DNA of 64,000 nucleotides, from contig NC_058052.1 in the NCBI RefSeq assembly GCF_020085105.1, positions 27,125,733 through 27,189,732 of the forward strand, given 5' to 3'. The stretch is from Siniperca chuatsi (Eukaryota > Chordata > Actinopteri > Centrarchiformes > Sinipercidae). Shown here piece by piece: positions 25,973 through 37,147 of this stretch. Every line of letters starts with the position of its first letter. Within the stretch, counting starts at the first letter, position 1. A program made the position numbers and the translations under genes. Under the pieces are notes generated by a model. That model had not been told where the DNA came from and made no database searches. It worked only from the letters and a program-made list of their open reading frames with translations.

Positions 25973-27642
25973 TCAAAGTCTCGTCTCCACAGTCTCAGCC
26001 ACAGTGTCCACAGTGGGTCTCATGTTCTCTTTCCGACTTGTCTTTTGACAGCAGGGTAGCACCTGCAGCACCTCTTTGAGCCCTTTGGTCATGAATATGT
26101 AGAGGAAGGGGTCCACCAGAGGGCTGAGGTAGAGCAGCAGGTGAGACACCAGCCCCAGGTATGTCACCGTCATCTTAAAGGACAGAGCCTCCAGAAGGAT
26201 GCTGAGGATGAAGGGGACGTAGAGGAGGGTGTAGTTAGCCCAGATCGCACTGATCCCCCACACCGCCCTCCTCCTCTCCGGGGTCGATGGGTTAGATCGG
26301 GAGCAGATCAGGGCCCTGCAGGAGTCCACAGCAAAGAAGAGGAGGAAGGGGAAAGGCACGAGCAGAGACACTGCAAACCAGAGGTTGTACTGCAGCATGG
26401 CGAGGGCCAGGATGCCAAACGGAGCAGCCCATGTCACCAAGGCAACTGCAGGAGACCGCCTGATACTGCTGCAGCAGCTGAGACACTGTGGGTAGGCCAC
26501 CAGGAGATGATGCTCCTGAGCTATGAACAGCATGAGGGTGACATTGGAGATGACCCCAAAATAGAAGATGTAGTCGTTGATGTTGGAGGAGAAGACGGCC
26601 CCACTCTCCATGTCCTGGGCCACACGGGGACGACCAAAGAAACTGATAACGTCAGAGACCAGGAGGAACATGACATGCATGGGAACTTTGTTCTCACCTG
26701 GACAGAGAACAGAAATGATCAATACTGATACTTCTCATTTCCTACACACATATACTTCATGCACCGGACACCGTGTGCCATTTATGTCGGGTGGGATTTG
26801 AAACTGAGTGTTGTGGCACTTATTCTTAAAAGCTTCTCTCTTGAACTAATTTGTATGTTGCTTTGAAAAATGTAAAATGGACAGTTGCTGATACTATGCA
26901 GATTATTACTACCACTGCTGCTAGTACTGCTGTATGCATTCCCAGTGATACTAATAATATCATTACTACTGATAGGCCTACTGATAATACTGATGCTGAT
27001 ACTATTAGTAGGACTGATACTGGGACTACTACTACAACTCATACTGATAGGCTGCTACTGATACTATGACATGAGACCATTACTGGTGCTGATGATAATG
27101 CCTCTGATACCCATCCAGCCCTTTTCTCTGTCATGGTTAAGTTATTTATGACTGTGGGAGCTGAAGGTGTTTAGTAGCGTATGTGTATCAAATGATAAAA
27201 TGATAGACGATGACAGTGAAGATAAAAAATAATATATCTATAAGTACCAAGCCAAGACCAACTGAAATTGCAGTTTTGTTGTGTTTCAGGGTGCTACTCA
27301 GCTAGCCTTGCACAGATCGAGCCCAGCCCCTGTCACCCCCCCATCCTACTTTAGTTGACTTTCAGATGTGTGTAGGAGGTGGTGGCATAGTTTGTAAATT
27401 GTTCAATGACTGGTTTATACATTGGACAGAGAGCAGGGCCAGTACAAACCTTTGGACAGATTCTTGAGGGTGTAAATAGCCAGTGCAATGGCAGGCAGCC
27501 CGATGCTAAACGTCAGCCAGCTGATCACTTTGGCTACCTGGACGGCGGTGGGCGTGGTGGTGTTGCCAGTGAGATTGCCAGTGACGTTGACGAGGACGGG
27601 GACAGTTGTCACCGTGTTGCTGTCAGCCATAAGAGGCCCCAC
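25973..27642 (-). CDS. GPCR A: diverged class A receptor with non-canonical E-H-H at the DRY position
   Basis: Two coding exons, 27450-27642 and 25973-26697, join in phase 1 (donor AAAG|GTTTGT, acceptor TCCAG|GTGAG) to give 305 aa. The N-terminus has three N-glycosylation sequons (Asn19, Asn23, Asn27). Seven hydrophobic segments follow, with TM1 near 37-58. The block LLVPFPFLLFFAVDSCRAL in TM5, ERRRAVWG before TM6 and DPFLYIFMTKGLKEVL after TM7 align with GPCR B and C, so the three are paralogues. The TM3 end reads AQEHHLLVAYP (His127 where Arg is normal), and the TM7 motif is D-P-x(2)-L-Y. No cysteine is seen at the usual TM3 and ECL2 positions. Met5 is an alternative start. The gene is convergent with the slc22a7-like gene. 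The ligand is unknown; a MAS-related affinity is inferred by eye only. Confidence 0.85.
26870..27115. repeat. Degenerate trinucleotide-rich tract in the GPCR A intron
   Basis: About 240 bases are dominated by imperfect ACT/GAT/CTA-type triplets (ACTGATA, GATACTATT, TACTACTAC). This produces serine- or threonine-rich chance readings on both strands. It is an old simple repeat between the two exons of GPCR A. Confidence 0.6.
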
Positions 27643-29324
27643 AGAGGCTATTTATGGGTTCAGCTGTTCAGATTAGCTTTGAGATCCTCAGAGTGTGTCG
27701 CCCAGCTTATGTTATGGATGCAGTAGCAGGTTGCAATGAAGACCACCTCAGTCTAGTTTCAGTCAAAACAAAGATCAAAATCAGTCCTTTGTAAGAACAA
27801 AATAAGCACTGAACAGTTGTTTGTGTCTTAATCGTGAACCTTTTAACGAAGATTTCATTTTTGCTTTGAAGCCAGACAGGTGAGGCCCGATACCTCAGTG
27901 CTCAGTTACCTGCCACCCATGACTGCTGATGTGTAAAGTCATTCCAAACTGGGCACAAAACCACGTAATCTGGCACCTCAGGACTGTCCTCACTGTTTTT
28001 TTCAAATTTGGCATAATTGTTGTTGTTTTTTGTTTTTTTAAACATCATGACTCAAATAAGGAAACACTTCTGTTTAATAGTGTACATGGTCAGGTACAAA
28101 TAAATAAAATACAATAAATAGCTGTCAATACCCAAGAGCAGCTATCAGTCATCAAAATACTGCTACAGTAATTACACTACTTCTGGTGGAGCTTCGAGGA
28201 GGAAGTGCGGTACTTAGACATACTTTTGGCAAGACTGCAGAACATAGTGAGCGTACAGTAGTTTTTAGTGTACACTTATTCTTAAATATTTTCATATAAC
28301 TTCAAATGCAGCAGGTATAGATTAAGAAGAAAGAAAATATCGCACTTACTAATTCCCCTTATGAGTTGTCACAACAATGCACTCAACATAAAACCCAAAC
28401 TAAAGTACTCTCAGCCTGTTCTCAAAAGGGGATTTCAGCACTACAATAAACTGATGTTAATATCAAAAATACTCTTTAGTGCATGTTTAATATTCATCTC
28501 AACATGACAGAGTTTTAAATATCCATAACTGTTGAAGCCAGTTACTCCATCTTCGTTTCTCTCATAATTTACATATTTAAAAAAAACAAACATTTAACAT
28601 AATTAGTTCAGGTTTTGTGGCTCCTGTTCATGGGCCCCATTTCTCTTTAGGCTCTTATAAATTTCCAAAGCACATTAGTTATCTTGAACCATTATCTTAC
28701 CTGCGATAAACGCTGAATCAACTTTTGTCCACGGAAAACCCCTCGGCTTGTTTTTAAAGATGTAAATGCTGAAAAATCTTGAAATGGTTCAAGATTAGTG
28801 TTGAATCCTCTTAAAATATCTCAATTCCCACTAACAGAGTGAGTAACAGTTTGTCTGTCATGGACATGTTGAAGTCCAGGTTTGTGTGTGTTTGCGTCAG
28901 GTCTTCTTGGAAACCATGTATTGGTGCAGCGCTGAGCCTCCTAATCTCCACAGAGCTCAGCTGGCTGCTTTGAATGAAGCCTGGATGTGCTGAATATTCT
29001 CCATTGGTTTACACGGATCATTCTGTGTGTTCATGATAATGCAGGAAGTGAATATTTGCATGGAAAACTGATGTCAATATATTGCACCAGCCTTTATCTT
29101 AACTTTATTCCTGTATGTTTGTGTGGCTCTACACAAACGCTGTACTATTTTACATATGCAAATCAATTTACTTGTCACAAGGAGCACCACTTGGCCTGTG
29201 AAACTGTTGCATAATGTCTTCATTGACTCTGGAGGAGCTTTGTCAAATCATCAAGTAACCCTTTTTTTTAACAGTGTCATCCTCCAGATGTGAATTCAAA
29301 AAACGCGCTACAGGAACTGTATGA
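27643..29324. other. Intergenic, 5' side of GPCR A
   Basis: AT-rich DNA without recognised genes. It should contain the promoter of GPCR A, but no TATA box or other core element stands out. Confidence 0.35.
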
Positions 29325-29566
29325 GGTCATCAGTGGTGAAACTAGCTATTAACAGATACTCAGGCAGATTCCCTCCTGAGGGCAGGGTTTATGTAATTCA
29401 GATTAGCTTAAATTTCCAGTTCCCGTCCAATTTTTTCACAATTGAGAATACTTCCGGATGGGAGCCGAAACGTCTTGATTCTGAAAACAGTGTCCAGATG
29501 ACTACGACTGAAACCTTTTCTACGATAGAACACTCCTGGACGAATGAGGGACTACACCGTCTTATT
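29325..29566 (+). mobile_element. Penelope-like repeat, copy 2 (keeps right terminus, 5'-truncated)
   Basis: Nearly identical to 5370-5570 over about 200 bases. It then continues into CACTCCTGGACGAATGAGGG and ACTACACCGTC, which is the inverted form of the left end of copy 1. It carries the same GGGAGCCGAAACGTCTTGA phrase. It has no coding capacity, so the family is inferred. Confidence 0.5.
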
Positions 29567-31933
29567 CAGGAAAATAGAGAAAATATTCAGTGTCTCAGTT
29601 GAACTTCCTCCACTTCCTGTGAAATAAAAAAAAAAAGCTTTAAAGCTTAAAAGAAATTGTGAAAAAACGCTGAAGAGAATTTGACTTGACTTGAGGACAC
29701 AGGTGAGGAAGAGGAGCAGGAGAGTATGGGGAGGTGAAGTCCTCTTCAACAATAAGAGAAAATGTTACTCATCCGCATCCCTACACTCATCTGATTGGAA
29801 ATTTTAAAAGTATTGATTTTGATTTTTTGAGAATTTTTTTTGAAAACCACGTCAGAACAGGAGATCCAGTGGGTGCTCAGGAGCTCGGTGGGGGTGGTGG
29901 TGGGGGTGGCCGGTACGTCTCTCACCTTGTTTGGGATTCCACTTGTTATTCATTTCCCAGGATGCACTCTGGTAAATGGCGTTTACATCCAATCAGGACC
30001 ATCTGCATGCTACACTGCCCATCGCGGCTCTTCAACAGAGGCCTGATTCCTGAGGAATGGGATGTTTTTAATCTAAAAGCTCAGTACTCAACAAAAACAC
30101 CAGGTGGCGCCAAATCCAACACTAAGGACGAGAACTTAAAAGAACTAAATGAGAACACATAAGTGTGCGGACCTATGTTAGAATCCACGTTAAGTAAGAA
30201 ATCTTATTTGAAATACATTTTTATACATTTTTCATCAGTATGGACTTCAAGAACAAATGTATATAATCTGTAATGACACTTTTAACAATAAACATATTTA
30301 GAATTTTTGTATACTTTTATATACAGCATAGAGAAGAGGAAAGGGGGGGAAGAGGGAAGCACAATGCAAATACCACCTAGATAGATTTTGTTCTAGACCA
30401 GACTGAACTTAGATTTTAATGTAATCTACCACATTTCACTGTATTCAGTAAATAAGTTAAACTCACAGGTACACACAGTGCAGGACTTGATGGGTGGTGA
30501 TGCAGTGGAACAATCAGAGGATGGATGTAGTGACACTTGCTGGTCACCTGGTCGTGCAACAGCACACCAAACCTGCGTAATGTGACAGACATTTAGCTGA
30601 CTCGTTCATCCAGGATGACACAGCAGAAAGCAGCATAACAGTGTTGTGTCCATGAAGCACTTTTACAAAACACTGCAAATTCAGCAGCACAGCCATGTTG
30701 TTAAGAAATTCTGAGCAAATCATTGGCAAAGGTTTGCTGTGAGTTGTTAAGATTTCCTACCTGGCGCTTGGGTCTTGCTCGAGGGCTCATCTCCTCAGTG
30801 GATAAAACTGCCTGCTGATATTCATTGCGTAGCTCTGCTCCATCCTCTAAAATAGGACTGTACTTGTTCAGCGAAGCAGCAGCTAATTCACATTTTCACA
30901 GTATTTTCTTAGTTTTGTTAATTAAGTCTGCTCAGCAGCCAAAAAAGCATTACCTTTTGTTTATGTCAATATAAAGCAAACACAGCACATTTGATCATTT
31001 CACATAACTGACTAAAGTTAGGAGTTCTCAAAATCATCCATTTTCAAATTACAGAAGTACTACTTGATTAGTTGAGGAACTTTGAAGGTAGACATAGCTG
31101 TTTAGCAGGGAAAAAAAAATGCAGATGCAAAATTTACTGATGAAACATCCCAGACAGCACATACACCAGTTTACACCAGTACACAATTTATTTTCCACAC
31201 ATTCAACTTTTAAATACTAAATGATAAAACAATCAGGGTTTGAGGCGAATTTCAAGGCTGATTCAACACTTGATCACAGAAAGCTGCTGCTGCTGCTCTG
31301 TCCTTTATGGGTCAAAACTTTCAATTAGAGATGTCACAGCAGGTGTTCTGACTTGGACAGCTGACAGAAAACTGGGCATCCTGGTGGCCTAGCATACCAA
31401 ATAACCGCAATGTCCCCTGTTTGATTCCAGCTGGGGACCTTTGGTGCATGTCATCCCAATCTGTGTGGGCTACTTAGTGGTTGACTGGTGGGCAGAACAA
31501 ACGTTCAGACAGAAGGAGTCACTGAAATCACAGCATGCCATGCATCGCAGGGTTTGAGGAAGTTGATATTTAACTGGTAAATTTGCTTGGTCATTGCTGG
31601 GGTGGAACAACATTCAGAAAATACTACATTTAAACATTTTTTTATTTTAGGAATCAGGATACACTCTAGGAACAGCTTACTCGTTCAGTCAAAAAGTCTG
31701 TATGTGGGAGGTCTGGAATACGAGATCTAATGCTTTGGATATGCTGTATCCTAAGTTATCAGACGAAAAAAACAAAAACAAAACAACACCCTTAAAATGC
31801 AGCCGAAGTCAGTCTTTTGAAAAAAAAATAAAATAAAATAAATAAACTGGATGTTGAGTCTTTGACCCTGACAGTGTCCTATCGTCTCCTCCCAGCCCTT
31901 ACAGAGGAGGGGGAGGGATTTCAGTGCTGGAGG
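29567..31933. other. Intergenic between Penelope-like repeat and cox20
   Basis: No gene recognised. A short A-rich AAATAAAATA run lies at 31812-31843. A TTTATT at about 31638 is an AATAAA on the minus strand, roughly 290 bases past the cox20 stop, and could be its poly(A) signal. The readings at 29734-30162 have no similarity. Confidence 0.35.
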
Positions 31934-34087
31934 TCATGAGGGCCCTGATGGGGTTTCGGCTCCAGGTTTGTTTGTGGGGTCTAGAACCGTCCCTTCATAC
32001 ACGACCTTGTTCTTGATGCCGTCCTGGATCATCCTCTGCTGCACACGAAGCTTAGCGTTGTTCATCCTGCAGTAGAACCTGGAGAGGGCGACACGGCAGG
32101 GTTTCTGTTACAAACCGAAGTAATGAGAGGAAACTGCAGGAAGTAGTGAGCAAACGTTGGGAGAAAGATTCTGAAAATATTGTTTGCTGGGTGTTTTTCT
32201 TTCATGGTAGGTATGCCAAAAATACATGTTCTGATCAGAAAGTGAAATACAGACAAGAAAAGGATGAAGTGTCAGTCAACATAAAGACCTACCAGGACCC
32301 GAGTGTGGCGACCATAAAGCCTGCAAATCCCACGTCAAAAGACCTCTTCACCCGACCTGCGGACAACGGGACAGACTGCTGCTGAGAGTTCGAATAAATA
32401 AAATTCAACCAAACGTTTCTCTCACCACGTGAAACGTCTATCTGTCAATGTCAGAAAGAGGAGCCACTGGAATTTTTTATGTGATTTTTAGTCCAAAATG
32501 AACCTCTTTGCAAAAGTTTGTATTTCTCTCTAAAAGGTAAACGGGGGCTGATTTGTTAGAGACATCGAAGTTAAAAATATTGCATAGCTCTGAAATACAG
32601 AGAAAAGTTCAGACATGCCGAGAGTTTTTGCACAGTTTGTTGTGCAACAAAAGTATGTTAAATAAAATCATTTGACATTCTTTGAGATCCACACATTTTC
32701 TTTTATGCTAATATAAAAATTATGTTAAGTTAATAAAATCCAGTTAAACACAAAATAGATTTTAGCCAAAGTGCATACACACCTTGTGTCATCAGGCTGT
32801 AAATGAGCCAGTGTGGAATATTTGATCAGCATTTCACTGGGTGTGCTGCTCAGGTCTCATATTTAGGTTGTAGCAAGAGGGTCTGTTGTGTCTGTTTTAA
32901 GTTTCAAAGGCAGATTTCAATTTCAACTCCCCCTTATATTATATGAAGTACTCTCCCTCTCACATTATGGAAGGGACAGACTCCAGTGGCCGTGCACCTG
33001 TACACTCATGGAGCTATTGCAGTTATCAACCGTCCAATTAATTCTTAAAAGCCGGTTTTGGCTGTACAGGTCGTTCAAGATTCTATGTGAAAAAACAAAT
33101 CACGTAAAAGATGAGCGCCAAGTATTACAATCATTAAATGAGCAAAGAATGCACACAAACACAGACACACACTGTCTGTTCAGACTCGAATAGGACTCAC
33201 TAGTGGCCAGAAAGTGCAGCAGGCCGGCCGTTACTGAGCCGCCAGCTCCATGTAGGACGGCGTCTCTGGCACACGGAGTGTTCTGGACATCCAGGATCCC
33301 CAGCAGCCTGAAACCCTGAAGGACAGACAGACAAAGACACAGACCTGAAACGAGACTTACATGAAGTGATATTGAGACCTACAGTAAATTCATACTTAAA
33401 CATAATGGAAACTGAATGTGCACATTCTTATCAAATATTACAAGACTCATATCACTTGTATCCATAGTTATTTTACACATTACACATGTTTTCTTGAGTA
33501 TAGTGTATTTTGTAGGCCAAATGTAACACTGTGTGTGTTAGTAGGAATACTGTGTGTAAATTGTCCAGAGAGCAGCCAAGGCAATGTTTTTCCCTGAATG
33601 GAAATGCACTGATGGTATTTTAGTGCACATAGCAACGAGCAAGCCTTGCATTCTTGAATCGTGACACTTACTGTATCCTCACAGTTGAGTACTCGACATA
33701 GCGACGATACTTGAATTTAGCTCATGTTAACTGCAGTTTTGTTAAGCGTTAACATTAGCGTTAGCTGCCTTCTTATCTCTGAATGTCAACACACAACTCA
33801 GACGGACACAAACTCAGGAAATGATGACATTTCCTACAGTTCTCAGTGTTTGCATGTACGCAGCTTTAGGTTTTAGATTAACTGAAAACCTCGGTACGGT
33901 AAGGTAACACTACTTCACCAAGAGTAACTGTGAGAACTTCATGAATCAGGTGAACAGTTTCTGAACGCTGCTGTTGACCTTCTACAAACTGGAAGCAAGT
34001 AAGCCTCTTCCACCAAATGTGTCCTCGAAGCGTGAAGTTACTTGCGGCTCTTACCTTGTTCTTGGTCTCCTCTTCTTCTCCTGCCAT
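31934..34087 (-). CDS. cox20: Cytochrome c oxidase assembly factor COX20 (FAM36A)
   Basis: Four exons in order: 34055-34087, 33201-33315, 32293-32356, 31934-32078. All have GT-AG introns and the phases agree (0, 1, 2). The sum is 357 nt, 118 aa, the same length as human COX20. The protein starts MAGEEEETKNK, then GFRLLGILDVQNTPCARDA (residues 12-30, the family's signature start), a first hydrophobic segment (about 34-48), SRVKRSFDVGFAGFMVATLG (50-69), and WFYCRMNNAKLRVQQRMIQD with a short polar tail. COX20 is an inner mitochondrial membrane protein that stabilises newly made COX2 and hands it to the copper-insertion machinery of complex IV. Only the short first exon differs strongly from mammals. 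Its upstream region carries NRF-1 and CCAAT motifs (separate entry). Confidence 0.95.
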
Positions 34088-34174
34088 TGTACCGCTGTGT
34101 TTGTCTCCTTGTGCAACGTTTGCACTCAGTTTATCTTAAAGAAACCGTCACGTAACGATCATTTTCGTAGTCAC

Positions 34175-34194
34175 ATTGGCCACAGCGCATGCGC
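34175..34194 (-). promoter_or_regulatory. cox20 promoter: NRF-1 palindrome and CCAAT box
   Basis: GCGCATGCGC at 34185-34194 is a perfect NRF-1 core. ATTGG at 34175-34179 is a CCAAT box read towards cox20. They lie about 90-110 bases upstream of the cox20 ATG. NRF-1 is an established activator of nuclear genes for cytochrome oxidase, so the placement fits the gene. No TATA box was seen, as is common for such promoters. Confidence 0.6.
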
Positions 34195-34631
34195 TGTACC
34201 TACCTAATGGGTCCGTCCGCTATTAATCGCCGACTCGGCTGATGTATGGTTCCGGTAGGCCACGCGGGGTGAGATTAGGTACATTAGATATACTGTTCAT
34301 ACATAATGGACTTTAAAGGTTCGTTTCATCTTTAAAAAAAGGAAATCTAAAAAAAGTATACATTTATTTGGGTTATGTTTGCTAGATGGAAATATAATAT
34401 TTGTGTATGATGTGTATTTTTTTCTTTATCTATATAGTTTTTGTGTAGGCAAACACAAAAACGTGTGTTGATTTTTTTATAAAACAAATAATTCATCATG
34501 TTTTATCGTTTTATTCAAATGGTTTGTTTTAGTTATTTATTTTTTAGGTTATGTTTTCCTACTGCTGCTTTATATTTAGAGATGCAATTACATGTTGTTG
34601 ACACGTTGCACCAAAAGAAAAACAATGAAGA

Positions 34632-34665
34632 AGAAATAAAGTATTTCCGATTCTGATTCTGATAC
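34632..34665 (+). repeat. Rex1-type LINE 3' tail fragment
   Basis: AATAAAGTATTTCCGATTCT followed by GATTCTGAT is the typical Rex1 tail with GATTCT units. Only the last few dozen bases are present. Confidence 0.6.
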
Positions 34666-35175
34666 TGTAGTATATTTACTACCAAACTGTACACTGTGAT
34701 CCAGACAATAGATGTGTTAAAGAAGCGGTTAATGAAATTGAAATGCGATGGTTGAATTTCGCAAGTCTGCTCATTTCTCCCAAACAGGAAAACTGATCAC
34801 ACTGTGTCATCTTAACCCATCAGAAAAACCTTGATTCTCTCAACAACAGGATCAAAGTCATAAATGGACCACATCAGGAGGAAGTCCGCGTGTCACAGTG
34901 ATCCCTCAGCGATAAAACAGGATTATTTCCCCGGCAGCAGTAGAAATACTACCTGACGGCCAGGTGGAATTACTGACCACACGTTAATATGTCCAGTCTG
35001 TAAGATATATTTAAAAAACTAGAATTCTGTTTACTGGTATTTAAATAAAAGCGGTGACAAGTTTCCGTTTTTTCCCTGTTACATTTCGTTTCCGCTGCCC
35101 AGCATCAGGTCAACGAGGTCCTACTTAGTGCAGCAAATACCTTCAGGTTTTAATTAATGTGTGACTCTTACACCG

Positions 35176-35258
35176 AAAAGTCTGCGTTCCCATACCGGGA
35201 GTTGAACCCGTGCCGCCTGGGTGAAAACAAGGAATCCTAACCGCTAGACCATATGGGA
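35176..35258 (-). tRNA. tRNA-Glu (TTC), slightly diverged copy with Pol III terminator
   Basis: The 72-nt gene lies at 35258 down to 35187 and begins TCCCATATGGTCTAGCGG. Its acceptor stem closes with TATGGGAA, and the anticodon TTC sits in the loop TTTTCAC. A box (TGGTCTAGCGG) and B box (GGTTCAACTCC) are recognisable. A TTTT run on the minus strand (35176-35179) follows 7 bases after the gene. From memory of vertebrate tRNA-Glu(TTC), three bases differ: a T in the 5' anticodon stem (mismatch), an A at the base of the T stem (mismatch), and A for G in the T loop. It may be functional or a weakening copy. Confidence 0.85.
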
Positions 35259-35572
35259 GATAACATCAGCTAAAAGTTCAAATGTTCAAACTGAGCATGA
35301 GCAGTTCTCAGTATTTGACATCTCTCTATCTCTCTCACACCACAGACAACGTTATTTATAAATAGAATTAATATTTAAAAGTATAATAACTATCTATCTA
35401 AACTATGACTTTTTTTTGCTGATTTACAGTGCTTTTATTTATGAACCCCTTGTTGGTTGAGATTCCAATTGTAAACTTTACAGGTCAGCCTCAGCTCATA
35501 GCCCAGAAGCCACCAAAGCTGACATGTGGGTTTAAACCCTCCTCCATCTGTCAAAAACTACTACTGACACAG

Positions 35573-35683
35573 TGACCTTGAGCAAGGTACTGAACCAACC
35601 GCTGCTCCTTCTAATACTATATAATTCTGGCAGTTTATTTGAGTGTAACAGGATGTAAAAGTGATACGGAGATAAACTAATCC
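35573..35683 (+). promoter_or_regulatory. lhb upstream elements: SF-1-like and Pitx-like sites
   Basis: TGACCTTGA (35573-35581) is a full SF-1/NR5A1 site in reverse, followed by an inverted half-like CAAGGTAC (35583-35590). TAATCC (35678-35683) is a bicoid/Pitx-type site. They lie about 200 and 95 bases upstream of the TATA box. SF-1 and Pitx1 are established activators of LH-beta genes. The phrase CCTTGAGCAAGGTACT also resembles a common teleost interspersed repeat, so the SF-1 match may be repeat-derived. Confidence 0.45.
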
Positions 35684-35777
35684 CCTGGCTGTTCCTTCCT
35701 TTTAACAAAAACAGGTAACCAGGGTTGACATCCAATATGAGCACGTTTTATCCTGGATACCAGGCTCCTCTGTGCTG

Positions 35778-35833
35778 TATAAAGACTGAGCAGGACACCT
35801 GGCCTCAGCACACAGCCTGCAGACGCCAGAGAG
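35778..35833 (+). promoter_or_regulatory. lhb TATA box and non-coding first exon
   Basis: TATAAA at 35778-35783 is followed, about 25-30 bases later, by the inferred cap site. The short non-coding exon 1 ends at 35833 with a strong donor (GAG|GTAAGT). A non-coding first exon close to a TATA box is the known arrangement for fish gonadotropin beta genes. Confidence 0.65.
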
Positions 35834-36129
35834 GTAAGTCGGGCTTCCTTACACCAGCATTATGAATAGAAATTAACAGAGTTCAGGAAATATCAATAAT
35901 TGAACAGCAGATACCACTTTACAGTAAGGTATACTTAAAACAGTTTGCAGTTTGATGGATGTTGATGCTATCCTAATCTATATTAGACTGCAGATAACCA
36001 TAGTAACAGTACTGATGCTTTTTGTTGCATGAATAGTTAAAGTCCCTGAAAAGCTATTTCTCTAACATCTAATATATTAAACGCCTAAATAAGCAACAGA
36101 GTTAAAGTTTGGAAAAACATCTATTATTC

Positions 36130-36440
36130 ATAAGATTCATGGTTCAGCTTTATTATCATTATACAGTACAGGATTGCACAATGAAATGCAGTTGTAGCCC
36201 AGTCCATGCTACACAGAAAGAAAGCGTATTAACAAATATTCAAATATTTCAAATTAGAATAGAATAAAACAATAAGATAGGCACTAAAATAAAACAAAGT
36301 ATGTAAAGGTAGCACTAAAGGAAGAAATAAAAAGGAAAACTAAAATTAACATATACAGTGACGTATATACATATTATACATATACATATATGAACACACA
36401 TATACACAGAAAATATATATGATTATAAAGAGTTTCACAC
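36130..36440 (-). repeat. LINE 3'UTR-like repeat in lhb intron 1
   Basis: CTTTATTATCATTATACAGT and TTGCACAATGAAATGCAGTT are phrases typical of teleost LINE 3' ends in reverse orientation. The segment fades into AT-rich DNA with TATACATA repeats. The family is not assigned. Confidence 0.4.
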
Positions 36441-37147
36441 ACAAAAAAGTTTACTTGCATTATTAAGACTGTGTGCGTTGGTAAATCCCGATTGGTGCAC
36501 AGAAGTCCGTGACATTTCCTTTTACCAACTCAAACCAGAGAGAAGAGAAATACAGAAATCTCTCGTGATTGTGTTTTGCATGGCATTAAACTCACTAACA
36601 GTTAAACTAACAATGAAACCAAGGATACTCATCAAATTTAATAAAAACAAGTCCAAAAATGTAATGTTGATTTTTAGATTATCTTTGTTGCTTATTTGTG
36701 GCCTCATTATATCTGGCGTGATGGACAATAAAATGTGTCCCGACATAGAAAAACAGTGGACGTCCATATTTTATTTATCACAGTACCTCATTGTGCGTCT
36801 ATTGGTCACTCAAAAAATATTTATTAACATTAATAAAGTCATGAGTCATTTGTGATCATTTTTAACCCTTTGTAAGAATGCTGAAGTGTTAACAATCAAG
36901 AAAAAGACAAAGAATAAATCAATCAATAAACAAAAAACACCTGTGTAGCCAAGCAACAAGGAAGCACCAAAATTCATTTACAGGCTGTTACAGCCAGTTC
37001 CATCCATCTGTGCTCCTCGGAGAGATTTCTATCCAGTGCCATAACTCACAAGGTGTATCATTCATAACTACCTTCCTCCAATACCTGATAATCAATAGAA
37101 TGACTAACTGAAGTATTGATTAACGAACCCATTTCGTCTCCTGCAGG

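Noticed and set aside
26141-26728. 195-residue plus-strand reading opposite GPCR A
   Set aside because: It is the shadow of the GPCR A exon on the other strand; its His/Arg/Glu-rich sequence follows from the receptor's codons.
26782-27069. Ser- and Thr-rich readings on both strands
   Set aside because: They are produced by the degenerate trinucleotide tract.
29734-30162. 142-residue plus-strand reading with a Gly run
   Set aside because: The GGGG run comes from a short GGT/GGG-rich tract; no domain or splice partners were seen.
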